Source of the DNA: Oidiodendron maius Zn
Taxonomy: Eukaryota; Ascomycota; Leotiomycetes; Myxotrichaceae
Reading direction: 5' to 3'
Length of the DNA: 64,000 nucleotides
Assembly: GCA_000827325.1 (NCBI GenBank)
Contig: KN832889.1
Coordinates: forward strand, 124,001-188,000
The notes beneath the pieces were generated by a model. It did no database searches. It was not told where the DNA came from and was given only the letters and a program-made list of their open reading frames with translations. The position numbers and the translations under genes are program-made. Shown here piece by piece: positions 47,598-59,200 of the stretch (position 1 is the first letter of the stretch; every line of letters begins with the position of its first letter).

Positions 47598-50500
47598 ATG
47601 GCATCGACTTGCCCGCCTTACATTGACGATGCCTTCGGGCCAGTCGTCCATGGATGTCGTTCGAATTTTGATTTCACGCTCCTATTTGAGGACTCTATAC
47701 TTTCCATCGGCCCCACAGCCTTGCTTCTCATATTTGTACCTCTACGACTAGTCAAGCTCTGGAGGTCGAGTAGAAAGACCGTGCCTAGCACAATGCGTTC
47801 CCTTAAATCAGTCAGTCAACTAGATATGCTGTAGTATGATAAGGAGCTGATAGCCTTCAGATTTTGGCTGTGCTCCTGATTGGAGTTCAACTTGGACTGT
47901 TGATTTGCTGGTCGTCTAACACTGTGATGCGTGCTGTTGTTCCGTCCGCGACGCTTTCCTTCGTGGCCGCTTTCGCGCTGTTGTTCTTATCCCGTCTTGA
48001 GCATAGTCGATCGGTACAACCTTCATCCATCCTCAACATATATCTTTTAACATCCGTAAGCTGTGATACTCTTCAAGTCCGCACACTCTTCCTCAGACAT
48101 GACAAACCGGTGATAGTTGGTCTGACAACGGCGAGCGTCGTGATAAAATCGGCCCTTCTGCTTTTGGAAAGCAAGAGCAAACGGGAACATCTGAGAGCCC
48201 CGTATAAAAGCTATCCGCCTGAAGTAACAAGTGGAATTTACAATCGACTTTTCTTCTGGTGGATTAATCCTATTCTTGTAACCGGCTTTCAAAAGCTTAT
48301 TACTTCGGACGATTTATTTGCGGTTGATTCATCACTCACGTCAGAGGCCCTCCTCGTCGAAATGCAATCCTCCTGGTCTAAATGCAAGCACCATGATACG
48401 TGACTCTAGTCACTGCTGACATCGTCTAGATCGAGATTCTGGGAAATACGCCCTAGTTTACGCAGTCTTACACTGCTTGAGGTGGAAGCTCGCATCCATC
48501 ATATTGCCACGCCTCTGTCTCATTGGATTTAACTATTCACAACCGTTTCTCATTTCCACAGCTATAAACTTCGTTTCACAGGCCGGTGACCCTCCTAATA
48601 AGAGCTACGGGCATGGGCTGATCGTGGCAACAGCATTAATATATTTTGGAATTGGAGTACATCACTGCCCTAGGCACATTGACTACGCTTACCAGTCTTG
48701 CAGATTACCACGACTGGATATAAACACCGCATGAATCGGACCATAACTGCATTTCGGGGCGCTATGGTGTCTATAATATACGCCAAAACCTTGCAGCTTC
48801 CCGCGGGACTCTACGATGAATCAGCGGCGCTGACGCTGATGAGTACCGATATTGACAGACTTGCCGTCAGTCTGGATTCTTTAAATGAAATATGGGCGAG
48901 ACTAATTGAAATATCAATCGGTATATGGTTGCTTGAGAGGCAGCTTGGCTGGGTTTGTGTGGCGCCTATTGTCATTATTGCAATTTCTGTCTCCGCCTCT
49001 TCTTGGGCTACCAATCAAATCGGACCCAGACAAGCACAATGGGTGAAAGCCATTCAGAAGCGAGTTGGAATCACATCATCGATGCTTGGATCTATGAAGA
49101 GCGTGAAAATGATGGGCCTATCCGATAAGCTGTTTGACACCTTGGACACTCATAGGATTAGAGAGCTCCAACTTTCAAAGCATTTCAGGATGATGAGTCT
49201 TTGGCGCGTTTTATTATGTGAGCATATATCTTTTCAGCAGTAGTAACCTCTACTAACAGAGAAAGCGTTCATCCCGACTATTTTTGCACCTCTATCTTGC
49301 TTCGTCATTTTTGCCATCCAATTATCACACCATGGATCAGACCCATTAACTGCTGGTGACACCTTTTCATCGTTGGCTATAATTTCTCTGCTCACAAGTC
49401 CAGCTAGCAACTTTCTTCAGGCGCTTCCCCTAGTTGGAATGTCCACTGGATGTTTGTATAGGATACAGAAATTTCTGCTTTCTGAGTTACAGGAGGATGG
49501 GAGGAGTGTTTTAGTTGGAGTCTTGCATCACACCGGTGGCGAATCACAACTAAAAGAATGTTGTTCTGAACTACAAGAATATCAGCCAAGGAGTACAGAG
49601 AACGTTGCCATTACATTCAAGGACGCAAATATCCCGGCCTCTCCAACATCTCCTACAGTTTTGCATGATATCAACCTACAAATTGAGCAAGAGTCATTGA
49701 CTATGATTATTGGAGTCGTTGGTGCGGGCAAGTCTACCTTGTTGAAAGCTATAATTGGGGAGTTGCAATGTACTTCTGGTTCCATAAGCAGTGACTCGAA
49801 GCATATGGCATATTGTGCCCAGGCACCCTGGCTCCCAAACTCTACAGTGCGGCGAATTGTTTGTGGTTACCATGACGGGTCAGATGAAGATGAAGAATGG
49901 TATAACACAGTACTGCATGCTTGCACATTTGACGAGGATGTCAAGCTCCTCCCCGATCACGACGACACAATCATTGGAAGTCGGGGTGTGACTTTGAGTG
50001 GAGGCCAGAAGCAGAGATTGGTGGGTTATCAGTTACAGCCAAATTTGTAATATCCACTGACCCACTCAGGCACTAGCTAGAGCCGTCTACTCGCGCCTTA
50101 GCACGATCGTTCTTGACGATGTGCTCAGTGCTCTCGACGCCCGTACCGAAGACTTGGTTGTAGAACGGTTGATTGGAAAGACCGGTCTTCTCCGAAAACT
50201 GAAGTCTACAGTCATCTTGGCAACACATGCTGGTAAGCATAAACAGACTCCTAGATAGAAGATCCTTGTGTTAATCTGTTGCTCTTAAAGTCCGCCACTT
50301 ATGGCTGGCAGATAGCGTCATAGTTATTGGGGTAGATGGACACATTGCGGAGCAAGGAAGCTCCGAAACCCTCCTATCACAAGATGGCATCGTCGGCGAA
50401 CTGCCATTAACTCCCGAACTCCAATCCAATCTACACTCTGACCCAGGACCCAATTACGGTGGCGACTCGAAGTCAAGGCCATGTGGCACTATTCCCAAAG

Positions 50501-52503
50501 CCCTTCGAGGCGCAACTGCTAATGACGCCGCTGACCTAGCTCGTCGAATAGGGGACTTTGCGGTTTATAAGTATTACCTGAAATCAATCGGTTGGAAAGT
50601 TGGATTAGTGTGTATAGCATCCTGCTTTGCATCCATGATAGGTCAAACGTTCCCACGTAAGTATACTCGAATCTAGGGTAACAGGCCCAAGCTTATCTAT
50701 CAGAATTCTGGTTGACTTTATATTCCAATGGTACGGTTAAGAGTCTTCCGCTTTTTGCAATCATCTACGTGGCTGCGGCCGTTGTGGCGCTGTGCGCAAT
50801 AGCTGCCACGCTATGGTCTAGGGCCCTATCCGTATTAATTCTCATAAGCTGAAAGTTTCCAGGACACTTTACATGATAATTACTCCCAAGACAGGAATTG
50901 GTCTGCATAGAACCATCTTGAAATCAGTTACGAGAGCCTCTCAAACTTTCTTTGATGAGACAGACTCCGGCGTCACCTTGAACCGTTTCAGTCAAGACAT
51001 GACGCTTATTGATGGTGCATTACCAAGAGCTGCGGTGATGTCATTGTGGAGTAGGTCATCAATCATACCTCCCACAATAGCGAAACTAACGATTTTAGCT
51101 GGGATGCAATGCATTGCTCAATTCGCCTTGATTGCAGTAGGGTCAACTTATATGGCCATCATATGTCCTATTATGATATGTGCCCTATACCTCCTTCAAA
51201 AGTTCTATCTCCGTACATCTCGGCAAATGCGATTCCTATATTTAGAAGCTAAGAGCCCATTATATACGCATTTTAGCGAGACTTTGGAAGGGCTTTCAAC
51301 TATAAGAGCATTCGGATGGCAAAAGCACTTCACCAACACTAATCACAGGTATCTTGATATCTCTCAAAGGCCATACTATCTTATGTTCTGCATTCAACGA
51401 TGGCTTAATCTCTTCTTGCTCCTGATTACTGGTATCACCGCCGTTGCGGTTGTTGCACTAGCGACTAGTTTTATCGGAAGTACTAGCCCAAGTAACCTTG
51501 GCGTATCCTTGAGTTCTGTGACCAGATTTAGCGATAATATGTCGCGGTTCATGGGGTTTTGGATTCAACTTGAAACGTCACTTGGTGCTATTTCTAGGAT
51601 TAAATCCTTCCAGGAGGGGACTATAGCGGAGAATAAAGAGGGGGAGAGCTTTGTTCCCAGTAAGGACTGGCCCAGTCGAGGTGCAATCATATTTACGGAT
51701 GTATCCGCTGCATATAGGTAATGATGTTGTTCTCAAATCATAATTGAAAGGCATAATGACCAGCTTCCAGAGACAATCCGCCGGCGCTGCGTAATGTTTC
51801 ATTCACCATTAACCATGGCGAGAAGATTGGGATTTGCGGCCGCACGGGCAGGTAAGTGAGACCTTCCATAATCTCGGCAATTACTGACGGTCCCAGTGGT
51901 AAGAGTTCACTTCTTGCTGTTCTCCTTCGTATTCTCGATAACTCCTCCGGCACAATCAAAGTCGACGGCCTAGATCTTAGCACTATCCCACGCGAAATAA
52001 TTCGATCAAGACTTATTGCCATTCCTCAGGAACCCTTTATACTGCCCGGGTCTGTCCGGCTCAATGCCGATCACACAGGGCTTTCTTCTGACGACCTCAT
52101 CGTTGGCACACTCTCTAAGGTTGGCCTTTGGAGCGTCCTAGAATCTAGAGGTGGACTAGATGCTGAGATGGGGGCAGATATGCTTTCTAAAGGCCAACAG
52201 CAGATGTTCTGCTTAGTCAGAGCGATTCTAAGAAAGAAGAGCACGATCTTGGTGCTTGACGAGGCGACGAGCAATATTGATACAGAGACAGACGGAGTGA
52301 TGCAAAGATTGATCAGAGAAGAGTTTGCAGGACGGACTATTATTACTGTTGCACATAGATTGGATAGCATCATGGACTCGGATAGAATACTTGTTCTGGA
52401 TGGTGGAGTACTTGTAGAAAATGGGTCACCGGAAGAGCTGCTATCCAAGAACGGTGTGTTTTGGGAGCTGAGTACAAGAACTCCAATGCCAGGTGTGCCA
52501 TAG
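47598..52503 (+). CDS. Full-length ABCC (MRP-type) transporter
   Basis: Twelve exons sum to 1,455 residues: 47598-47810, 47861-48383, 48430-48656, 48704-49217, 49266-50020, 50070-50232, 50291-50656, 50704-50815, 50863-51050, 51099-51717, 51771-51851 and 51897-52503. The N-terminus (CPPYIDDAFGPVVHGC then DFTLLFEDSILSI) starts an extra membrane domain as in fungal MRP pumps. TMD1 follows, then NBD1 with GVVGAGKST, LSGGQKQR and STIVLDDVLSALD. TMD2 comes next (GVTLNRFSQDMTLID, SETLEGLSTIRAFGW). NBD2 has GRTGSGKSS, LSKGQQQM, ILVLDEATSNIDTET and AHRLDSI. Such pumps export conjugates, drugs or metabolites, often at the vacuole or plasma membrane. The second intron fits frame only with a GC-AG splice. 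An in-frame ATG at 47520 is a possible earlier start. It probably exports the product of the surrounding genes or protects against it. Confidence 0.93.
48384..48429 (+). other. GC-AG intron in ABCC gene
   Basis: The 46-bp intron begins GCAAGC and ends GTCTAG. None of the nearby GT donors I examined gave the phase needed by the next exon (RDSGKYALVY), whereas the GC donor leaves one base that completes a tyrosine codon. GC-AG introns are a known minor class in fungi. Confidence 0.65.
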
Positions 52504-52916
52504 GTCGATCAGGTCAATGAGTTTTGAGGTACGATCTTTGGCCTGGTAGATCCGTATGTAGCCTAGCTTATATCTGCTACATTCTTGCTTGGCTTTACCA
52601 GGATAGAGTGCGTTGCGTTGGAATACAGATTTTTACTGCCTGATCTACCTTCTGGGACTTTAATCTAGAGAATCACGTGCGGCTTATCACGCGTTTGGCC
52701 CATCTTTCACATGGTGGACTGTTCAAATATGGGGACTGAAATCGGCAACTAGCACTCGAAAGTGCACGTAATTTCTTCGAATTGGCTGGTTCTAAAACCG
52801 GCCAAGGACTACTCTGGCGGTGACCTTGCCTGGATTATTAAGGTATTGCGTAGAGCCAAGTTAAAAAGTTTCATTGAGCTCTCCTGGGCAACCTGTATCC
52901 ACAATTATAGGACAAT
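52504..52916. other. Convergent 3' region, ABCC / ligase B
   Basis: About 410 bp between two converging genes. Short frames only; it should hold both transcript ends. Confidence 0.55.
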
Positions 52917-54927
52917 TTATAACGCACTCGTGATATTAGTCTGTAAGCCAGCCCAATCCCACGCCCTCGGTATCCAGTTATCATGGCACGTCTCAGGATC
53001 CCATAGCTCGACATCAGTAGGCAACTCAGAGTCTTTTGAGAGTGGGAAATATTGGTCGACTGCCTTCTTCCGAATAACCTTATTGGATACGGTTTGGGGA
53101 ATTTCTTCCCCGTCCTGTAAAATGCGTAATACAGTTGGAAGCATATATGCTGGTAATGTACGTGCCAGGTGCTCTCTGAGGAATTGAAGGTATGTCGCAA
53201 ACGAGCCATGACAACCTACCTGTACTGCCTTTACGGAGTCCTCGAAGCGAACAAGGGCTGCCACTCGTCCACTGTTGTTGGAATCTGGGACTTGGAGGAT
53301 ACAGCCTTCAGATATGAACGGTAGATCCTTAAGCGCCTGTTCTACCTTCAGGATCTGCACCTTATAACCTTGGCACTTGATGACTGTTTTGATATTCAAT
53401 CGTGTCAGAATAATCTAGACCGCGGAGTGGAATTAAAAAAGATGCCAAGCGTAGAGAAAATTACAAACATACAGTCTCCGGATGCCCGTCCGTCCAAAAT
53501 ATAGTCATCTCCTATGCGGTGGGCTAGATCACCGCTTCGGTAAAAACCGTCGATGGAGAAAGCAGCTCGAGTTGCTGCTTCATCTCCTAGGTAACTGGCA
53601 TGCGTGAGTTGACGGGGCGAATTAATTTGAAAGATGTGACGATACGTACTGAGAGAAGAGAGAGGGGCTTTTAATAAGGATCTCCCCATGATCGCCTTCC
53701 GAGAGGTGTATGGTAACTCCTGGTAATGGTCTTCCAATGCAGAGCTTCAGTTGTGTCAGCATTTGATGCCTCTGACTTACTTGGGGCAAAAAAATTAGCA
53801 GGTGTGCACACCTCGAGATTTTCGTCCGTATCATCAGTGGTACATGTTCCATAGCCGCCAAACTCTGTCGCCCCGTAAGCGACCTTGACCTTCTGACCCA
53901 AAATTCCTCGCCAAAACCGTAGCAGTGAAGGATGTGGCATTGAACCTGTAACATAAGCGACCCGAAGCCCTTGCGCTCCACGGATGTATGCGTTCAATTT
54001 TTCGAGAGGAAGGCAACTGAGATGATCATCGAAATATTTCATCATCGGTGTCCAGATATAAGGAGTCCCAGCGAGAATTGTCACTCCGCCCGTTTTCAGC
54101 CTTTCCCATAGGATTGACGGATTTGAGCTCGTAACTTCTAGCCGTGCCCCTCGTAGTGGCAGGCTGATTAGTGGCAGCATACCAGAGATCCAATGAGGAG
54201 GCCGGTGGCTCAAGAAGACGTCACCGTACAAGATTTTCGTATGAGACTCGTTGAAAGCTCGGGTGTGCACCACGGCCTTCGGAGGTCCGCTGGTTCCCGA
54301 CGTGAATAGCAGCACCCCGGGACGATGCGATTCAACTCTCATGTCCGGATTTATTTTCACGCACCCGCTATGAGGGTCTATCACAGGTGAAACTTTAATT
54401 GAAATCGGTAGCACTGTGACACAGAGGTCATGAGACGCGGCGTGCTCCTTAACTTCCGCGGCCAGTTGTAGATAGTCTTGACCTGCTAGGATAGTGGTTG
54501 ACTTGCATCGATGAAGAAGCTGGGATGCTTCTTCTGGTGATATTTCAGTTGCTTCCTCGCCCTATCATTAGCTAATCTCTTCAACCTCTAAAGGAGATAT
54601 TCTGGGTAACTCACAGAGTGGTACCAATGCTCCACCAATGGACAGAATAGCGAAAGAGGCTATAATAAACTCATAGTCTCCACGCGATAATATAAATACA
54701 TATGGGCTCTCTTCCCGGATAATATTCTGCTCGTCAAACATATCCTTGGGAAGAGATTCATACAATATTTCTCGCATTCGTAGCAAGTCCGTGAAGAATT
54801 GGGAGTAATCCGCGTCAACTCCATTCTGAGGGTCGTGAACAATGATCTGATGAACTTGCCGAAACACTCGGAGCAATTCGACAAAGGTAGGTTCATTTGG
54901 GAGTTCTGCATAGATAGCCTTCGTCAT
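52917..54927 (-). CDS. AMP-forming acyl ligase B (ANL family)
   Basis: A paralogue of ligase A with the same exon layout (ATG at 54927, stop at 52917). The N-terminal part PNEPTFVELLRVFRQVHQ and YEFIIASFAILSIGGALVPL leads to LLFTSGTSGPPKAVV (A3), HRPPHWISGMLPL, VAYGATEFGGYG (A5), LCIGRPLPGVTIHLSEGDHG, YRSGDLAHRIGDDYILDGRA (A7/A8) and TVSNKVIRKKA with the catalytic lysine. Splices at about 53820, 53650 and 53470 agree in phase. The first splice is uncertain: the best donor (GTGAGT after ALVPL) is one base out of phase with exon 2 (from 54561), so either a weaker GTACCA donor is used or a small indel is present. It should adenylate a carboxylic acid. It is divergent from FPGS and convergent with the ABCC pump. 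Confidence 0.83.
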
Positions 54928-55697
54928 CTTCGCCTCAGTGAAGTCGGCCAGCAAGATAGACAAGAGGATGGCTAATTATTGCACAGACCGCGGGAGAGCA
55001 ATACCAAGGAACTGACCTTAAAGTAAATCCGTCGACGTGACCGCCAGATAGGAGGAGCCGGGTTGGGTGGTCTAATGATGAACAGTGTGTCACTCAGAAA
55101 CTAGCGGTCTGAGCGGGTGGTGCATCTAGCAGAATGCGCTTACCGATTGCCTTCGGCAGAGACTTATGGTACAGAAAGCGGATGTAGATCAGACAGATCT
55201 GGTATTTCTTCTGGTTGAGGCAACTCTAGGAGCGATGCATATTTTTTTAACTTACTTGTTATTGTCAGTACTTACAGAGCCATATCATTTCTCTCGACGA
55301 CTGGGCCCGCAGCGGCAATTGGCTTGAACACATATACTCTTGTCCCGCAAGACAATTACAAGGGGTGTACCGGAAGTCTGCCATATTGCATACAGCAGAC
55401 TGCTCTTGCACAGGCCTCGAATATGACCACGTCACCCACAAGGAAGTGAGACAGACCATGAACCATGTGTATTTTATACGAGATGCATGCGATATTTCTT
55501 GGCCGTGGGTGTGGGAGTAATCTCTATTCTACTCACAAAAATACTTCTTCTCTCGGCTTCGCTGATGGCCCTTGCATCAAAACGACTCGAAATTGTATCA
55601 CTGTACAAAGTGCCCCCAGGACCCAAAAAGACTCGAGCGATCAATCAAAATTTGAGTACCAGCTCAACACTTGCCGTTTCATCCAAGTAACACTGGC
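54928..55697. promoter_or_regulatory. Divergent intergenic region, ligase B / FPGS
   Basis: 770 bp between the two start codons. Overlapping plus-strand frames at 55465-55725 have no family match and end at or within the FPGS start region. This is the probable shared promoter for ligase B and FPGS; no named motif is identified. Confidence 0.5.
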
Positions 55698-57422
55698 ATG
55701 GCTCCAAGAGACACTTATAGTGTAAAATTCAGTATTGCTTTCGTAGATAATATTGTTACTAACAGGGTGGGTAGGAAGCTATTTCTAAGCTCAACAGCCT
55801 TGAGAGCAATAGCCAAGTTCGCCAGAGGTTTATCAAGGATGGAGCAAACTTCGAGGGTCTGATACCGCAGATGCGAGAATGGTGCCGGGAATGCGGTTAT
55901 AACGTTAGTAGTACCTTGAGGCGTATCAGCTGCGGTTGTGCTACCTTCAGAGGACCCCGAATAATCAAGGCTAATATAGTTATTAGATGACGGATATAGA
56001 CAGACTAAATGCCATTCATATTTCAGGCAGCAAGGGAAAAGGGTCGACATCAGCCTTCATATTTTCTATCCTGTCACAATACCTCAACCTCAACGGCAAG
56101 GTAAGCGCGTGTGATCCAATCTCGCAAATGCCATTTTATTAAGCATCAAGTAGCGGCAAGAAGACGAACAGATGACAAAGCTTGGGCTCTATACCTCCCC
56201 GCATCTCCATACCATTCGAGAACGGATACGCCTTCGCACTACGGCTGAAGAGCTTTTTTCAAGCACAGTCATCTCCGAGGAATTGTTTGGACGATACTAT
56301 CTGCAAGTCTGGGAGTCGCTTCAAATGGAAAAAAAATCGCGATTAGAACGCCCTTCATTCTTCAAATTCGTTACCCTGACTGCACTTCATACCTTTTTAC
56401 AAGAGGGGGTTGATACAGCTATAGTTGAAGTTGGCGTCGGAGGAGAGTACGATTCTACTAATGTTCTTCATCGACCGAGCGTGTGTGCAATCACCAGTCT
56501 GGGTCTGGATCATACCGATGTGCTGGGCAAAACTATTGAGGAAATTGCATGGCATAAAAGTGGCATCCTTAAGGAGGGTTGTCCAGCCTACACAGTTGAG
56601 CAGTCACCAGATATCATGGTGGCACTCAGGCGACGTGCCGCAGAGCGGAACGTGTGCTTACAGGTTATCTCTCGGCATCCCGACATCGATATAATGCCCT
56701 TAGGTTTAGCAGGAGATTTTCAAAAGATCAATGCAAGTTTAGCTATTGCCGTAGCTGCCGACCATCTGCGTCAAATGGGCTATTTGGACGTTCCTCATGA
56801 TATAATGGACGCACCGCTTCCTGAAAAATTCCGCAGAGGCCTCAGCGATGCGAGTTGGCCCGGGCGCTGTGAAACACGATGGAAAAATGGAGTTGCCTGG
56901 TGTCTGGATGGCGCGCACACAGTTGAAAGTATCCAGCTTGTCGGAGCTTGGTTTGCCAGCAAAATCCAGCAAGACTCATTAGCGGAACGGATTCTCATTT
57001 TCAACCAGCAGACACGAGATGCCGTCAAACTGCTTCATGATTTACGGCAGGCGATCTGCACATCAACTGGATCACAAAGCAATTGGAAACCATTCTCTCA
57101 TATTTTCTTCTGCACAAATATTGCCTGGTCCAAAGACAAGACGTTTGGCTCTGAACAGATGTCCATGATGGATTCAGGGAAGCCGGTAGGAGACCTTCAA
57201 ATCCAGCATCGCCTTGCAGAATTCTGGAAAAGTATGCCAGGCGAGCGCGACTCTGAGGTAACGGTTGTTCGAACTGTCGAAGAAGCGATCAACTCTACCC
57301 GACGACTCTTCTCCGAAACGCGAAACAAAGGCACACCGCAATTATCTTTAATAACTGGTAGTTTGCATCTAGTTGGAAGCGCTTCCGAGGTTCTCGGCTC
57401 GAGTAACGAACCCCTAGTTTGA
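55698..57422 (+). CDS. Folylpolyglutamate synthase-like (Mur ligase family)
   Basis: Four exons (55698-55721, 55775-55903, 55987-56100, 56172-57422) in phase 0 give 505 residues. The tiny first exon encodes MAPRDTYS and joins EAISKLNSLESNSQVRQRF, the usual FPGS start. Then come HISGSKGKGSTSAF (ATP P-loop, residues 65-72), GLYTSPHL and RERIRL (folate/omega-loop region), VEVGVGGEYDSTNV, SLGLDHTDVLG, and WHKSGILKEG with the conserved lysine near 218. The C-terminal domain has PGRCE, CLDGAHT and ILIFNQQTRD. The enzyme adds gamma-linked glutamates to folates using ATP. It has no evident mitochondrial presequence. Its place next to ligase B and the ABCC pump could mean a glutamylating biosynthetic enzyme, a resistance copy, or just a housekeeping neighbour. 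Intact. Confidence 0.93.
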
Positions 57423-57759
57423 CATGTAGCGATTCACGGGATTAGCTATGTCGCTGAAGGGTATATACGGCTGACCCTATAATAGCAAGCAGTGCAGTGG
57501 ATGGGAGGCCATGGCCAGCCAAGACGCCTACACCTCCCGACTTAGCACCCTCTAGGACTACCAGTACTTTTTATTAAGACATTACTAGAAATATTAAAAA
57601 ATTATAGTAATTTGTCAAGGGCTGAGATCATGTGATTTATGCATTTGTGAGCTATTCACAACTTTGCATAACCTAACGTAAACGACAGATTTCCTTACGG
57701 ATCTCTTCACTCCTCGTAATTAATCAATTCAAACCAAGTCGCAATTGTCCACGAACTTG
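57423..57759. other. Intergenic after FPGS
   Basis: AT-rich around 57560-57620. No gene or element is recognised. Confidence 0.5.
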
Positions 57760-58278
57760 CACTTGTTCCGTGACATAATGTTACTAGGTGGTCTGAATGA
57801 GCCTTTGGAAATTTGCAATCATCCCTGATAGGCTCTAAGAGTAGGAACATGTCGAATGCTCGTCGAGAATTCCCCGGTTCTGGTAACCAAAAACCTGTAT
57901 GAGGCAATGATGGCACTCAGACCAGCCAGAGAACACATTGTACTGTGGATCGATTCCCTCTGCATTAATCAATCAGATGACAAAGAAAAGAGCTGGCAAG
58001 TTAAACTTATAGCAGATATTTACCGACAGGCGTACAAGGCCGTTGCTTGGATTGGCTTAGCAGATAGAGGTAGTGATTCAGTGATGGATTATCTGAACTC
58101 GCTTGGAGCAAAGGCAGAAGCTTGCGGCATGGACAATGACCCCGAGCTATGTCGAGAAGTCTGGCAGAAGCTGGCACTAAGGCCTCCAACAACCCGTGAC
58201 CAGAGCCAGTCAATGTTAATAATAAGAACACCCGCTGGCAAAACATTAATGATTTTTCAGGAGACGGCCGTCATATGA
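57760..58278 (+). pseudogene. HET-domain fragment
   Basis: From 57856 the frame reads VLVTKNLYEAMMALRP, LWIDSLCINQSDDKEKSWQV, ADIYRQAYKAVAWIGLAD and VMDYLNSLGAKAEACG, the central part of a HET domain of the class containing LWID-LCINQ. Weak traces of the preceding segment (LLGGLNEPLEIC) occur in another frame near 57790. The homology ends in a premature stop at 58278, after the frame leaves the family pattern. The rest of the domain and the whole C-terminal half expected of such proteins (600 residues or more) are missing, so this is a truncated relic. It differs in class from the HET genes at 18.6 and 22.9 kb. Confidence 0.75.
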
Positions 58279-58872
58279 TAATGACCCAACGTGAAAGAAG
58301 CGCCGTCACCAGTCCCAGCAGAGACCTACTCGGCAGCGTAGCATACACATCAACTCCTCTCGACGTTCTCCAAGGCCACAGTCAAGCCTTGATCAGATTT
58401 CGACAGCAACTAGAAGCCCAAGCGCCAGCGATCAATAACTAGCACCTTTGGGACGGCATATCACAGTCCCATAGCTGTCATGTGACTGTGCGGACCTTGG
58501 TAGATCGTCTTCAGACAGTCTACCGACGCTGATTAATATATCGCTCCTTCCGCGATACCTGCCTTACAGCTCCTACAGAGCAGTTATCCATGACACCCGT
58601 GAGCAGAGTATCCGTCTCAGCCAGCTCGCTCAAGTTATCGAGAGCTTTGGTCTAATAGGAACGATCAACAACCTATCTGTCTGCCAGCTACAACATCATT
58701 TCCTCCTCGTGAATGGCGACTGTTAGCCTGCCTTCCCCGACTTCACATCTAGGAGGTCGGCTCTATCAATTGACACGGAGACAAGCCTTACTAAGAACAA
58801 TGCAACGCGATCTCTGCCCATAAATCGGAGAGTTATCGGAGCTGCCTCGCAAGAGCATCGGCACGAGAGTAG

Positions 58873-59200
58873 TGATGATGACAATAATCTAAACGATATT
58901 GGGAGTTGCGGTGACGGTTCATGTGACAGATGCTGTGACAGCTGCTGTGCCGGTTACGGTGACAGTAGCAGTGATAGTGGTATTGATAGTGGTATTGATA
59001 GTGGCAGCGAGGATAACGAGACTGAGCAGAGTTGCTTGAACGCGAAGAAGAATATTCCATGGGACGAGATAGACGAGCAGCGCCTGCGAATATACAGGGA
59101 AGAGGGGAAGCCTTGGAAGTGGATCTTCAAGCAATTACTAACAAGAACTGAGGCCGCAATCCGCACGCGGTGGACTACGATCCAACAGCGAAGTGAATAG
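58873..59200 (+). pseudogene. Acidic repeat plus SANT/Myb-like relic
   Basis: The open frame begins with Asp/Asn/Gly/Cys/Ser-rich sequence coded by short direct repeats (GATAGTGGTATT, about 58973-59010). It ends with IPWDEIDEQRLRIYREEGKP and WKWIFKQL...TRTEAAIRTRWTTIQQ, a SANT/Myb-like helix-turn-helix often found at the C-terminus of fungal proteins of unknown role. Upstream (58280-58870) related coding traces, for example LQGHSQALIRFRQQLEAQAP, are broken by stops. It is most likely the tail of a decayed DNA-binding protein; a small expressed ORF cannot be excluded. Confidence 0.5.

Noticed and set aside
55487-55690. Upstream ORF as a targeting exon of FPGS
   Set aside because: It ends in a stop before the FPGS ATG and no splice links it in phase; the 55698 start gives the usual FPGS beginning.
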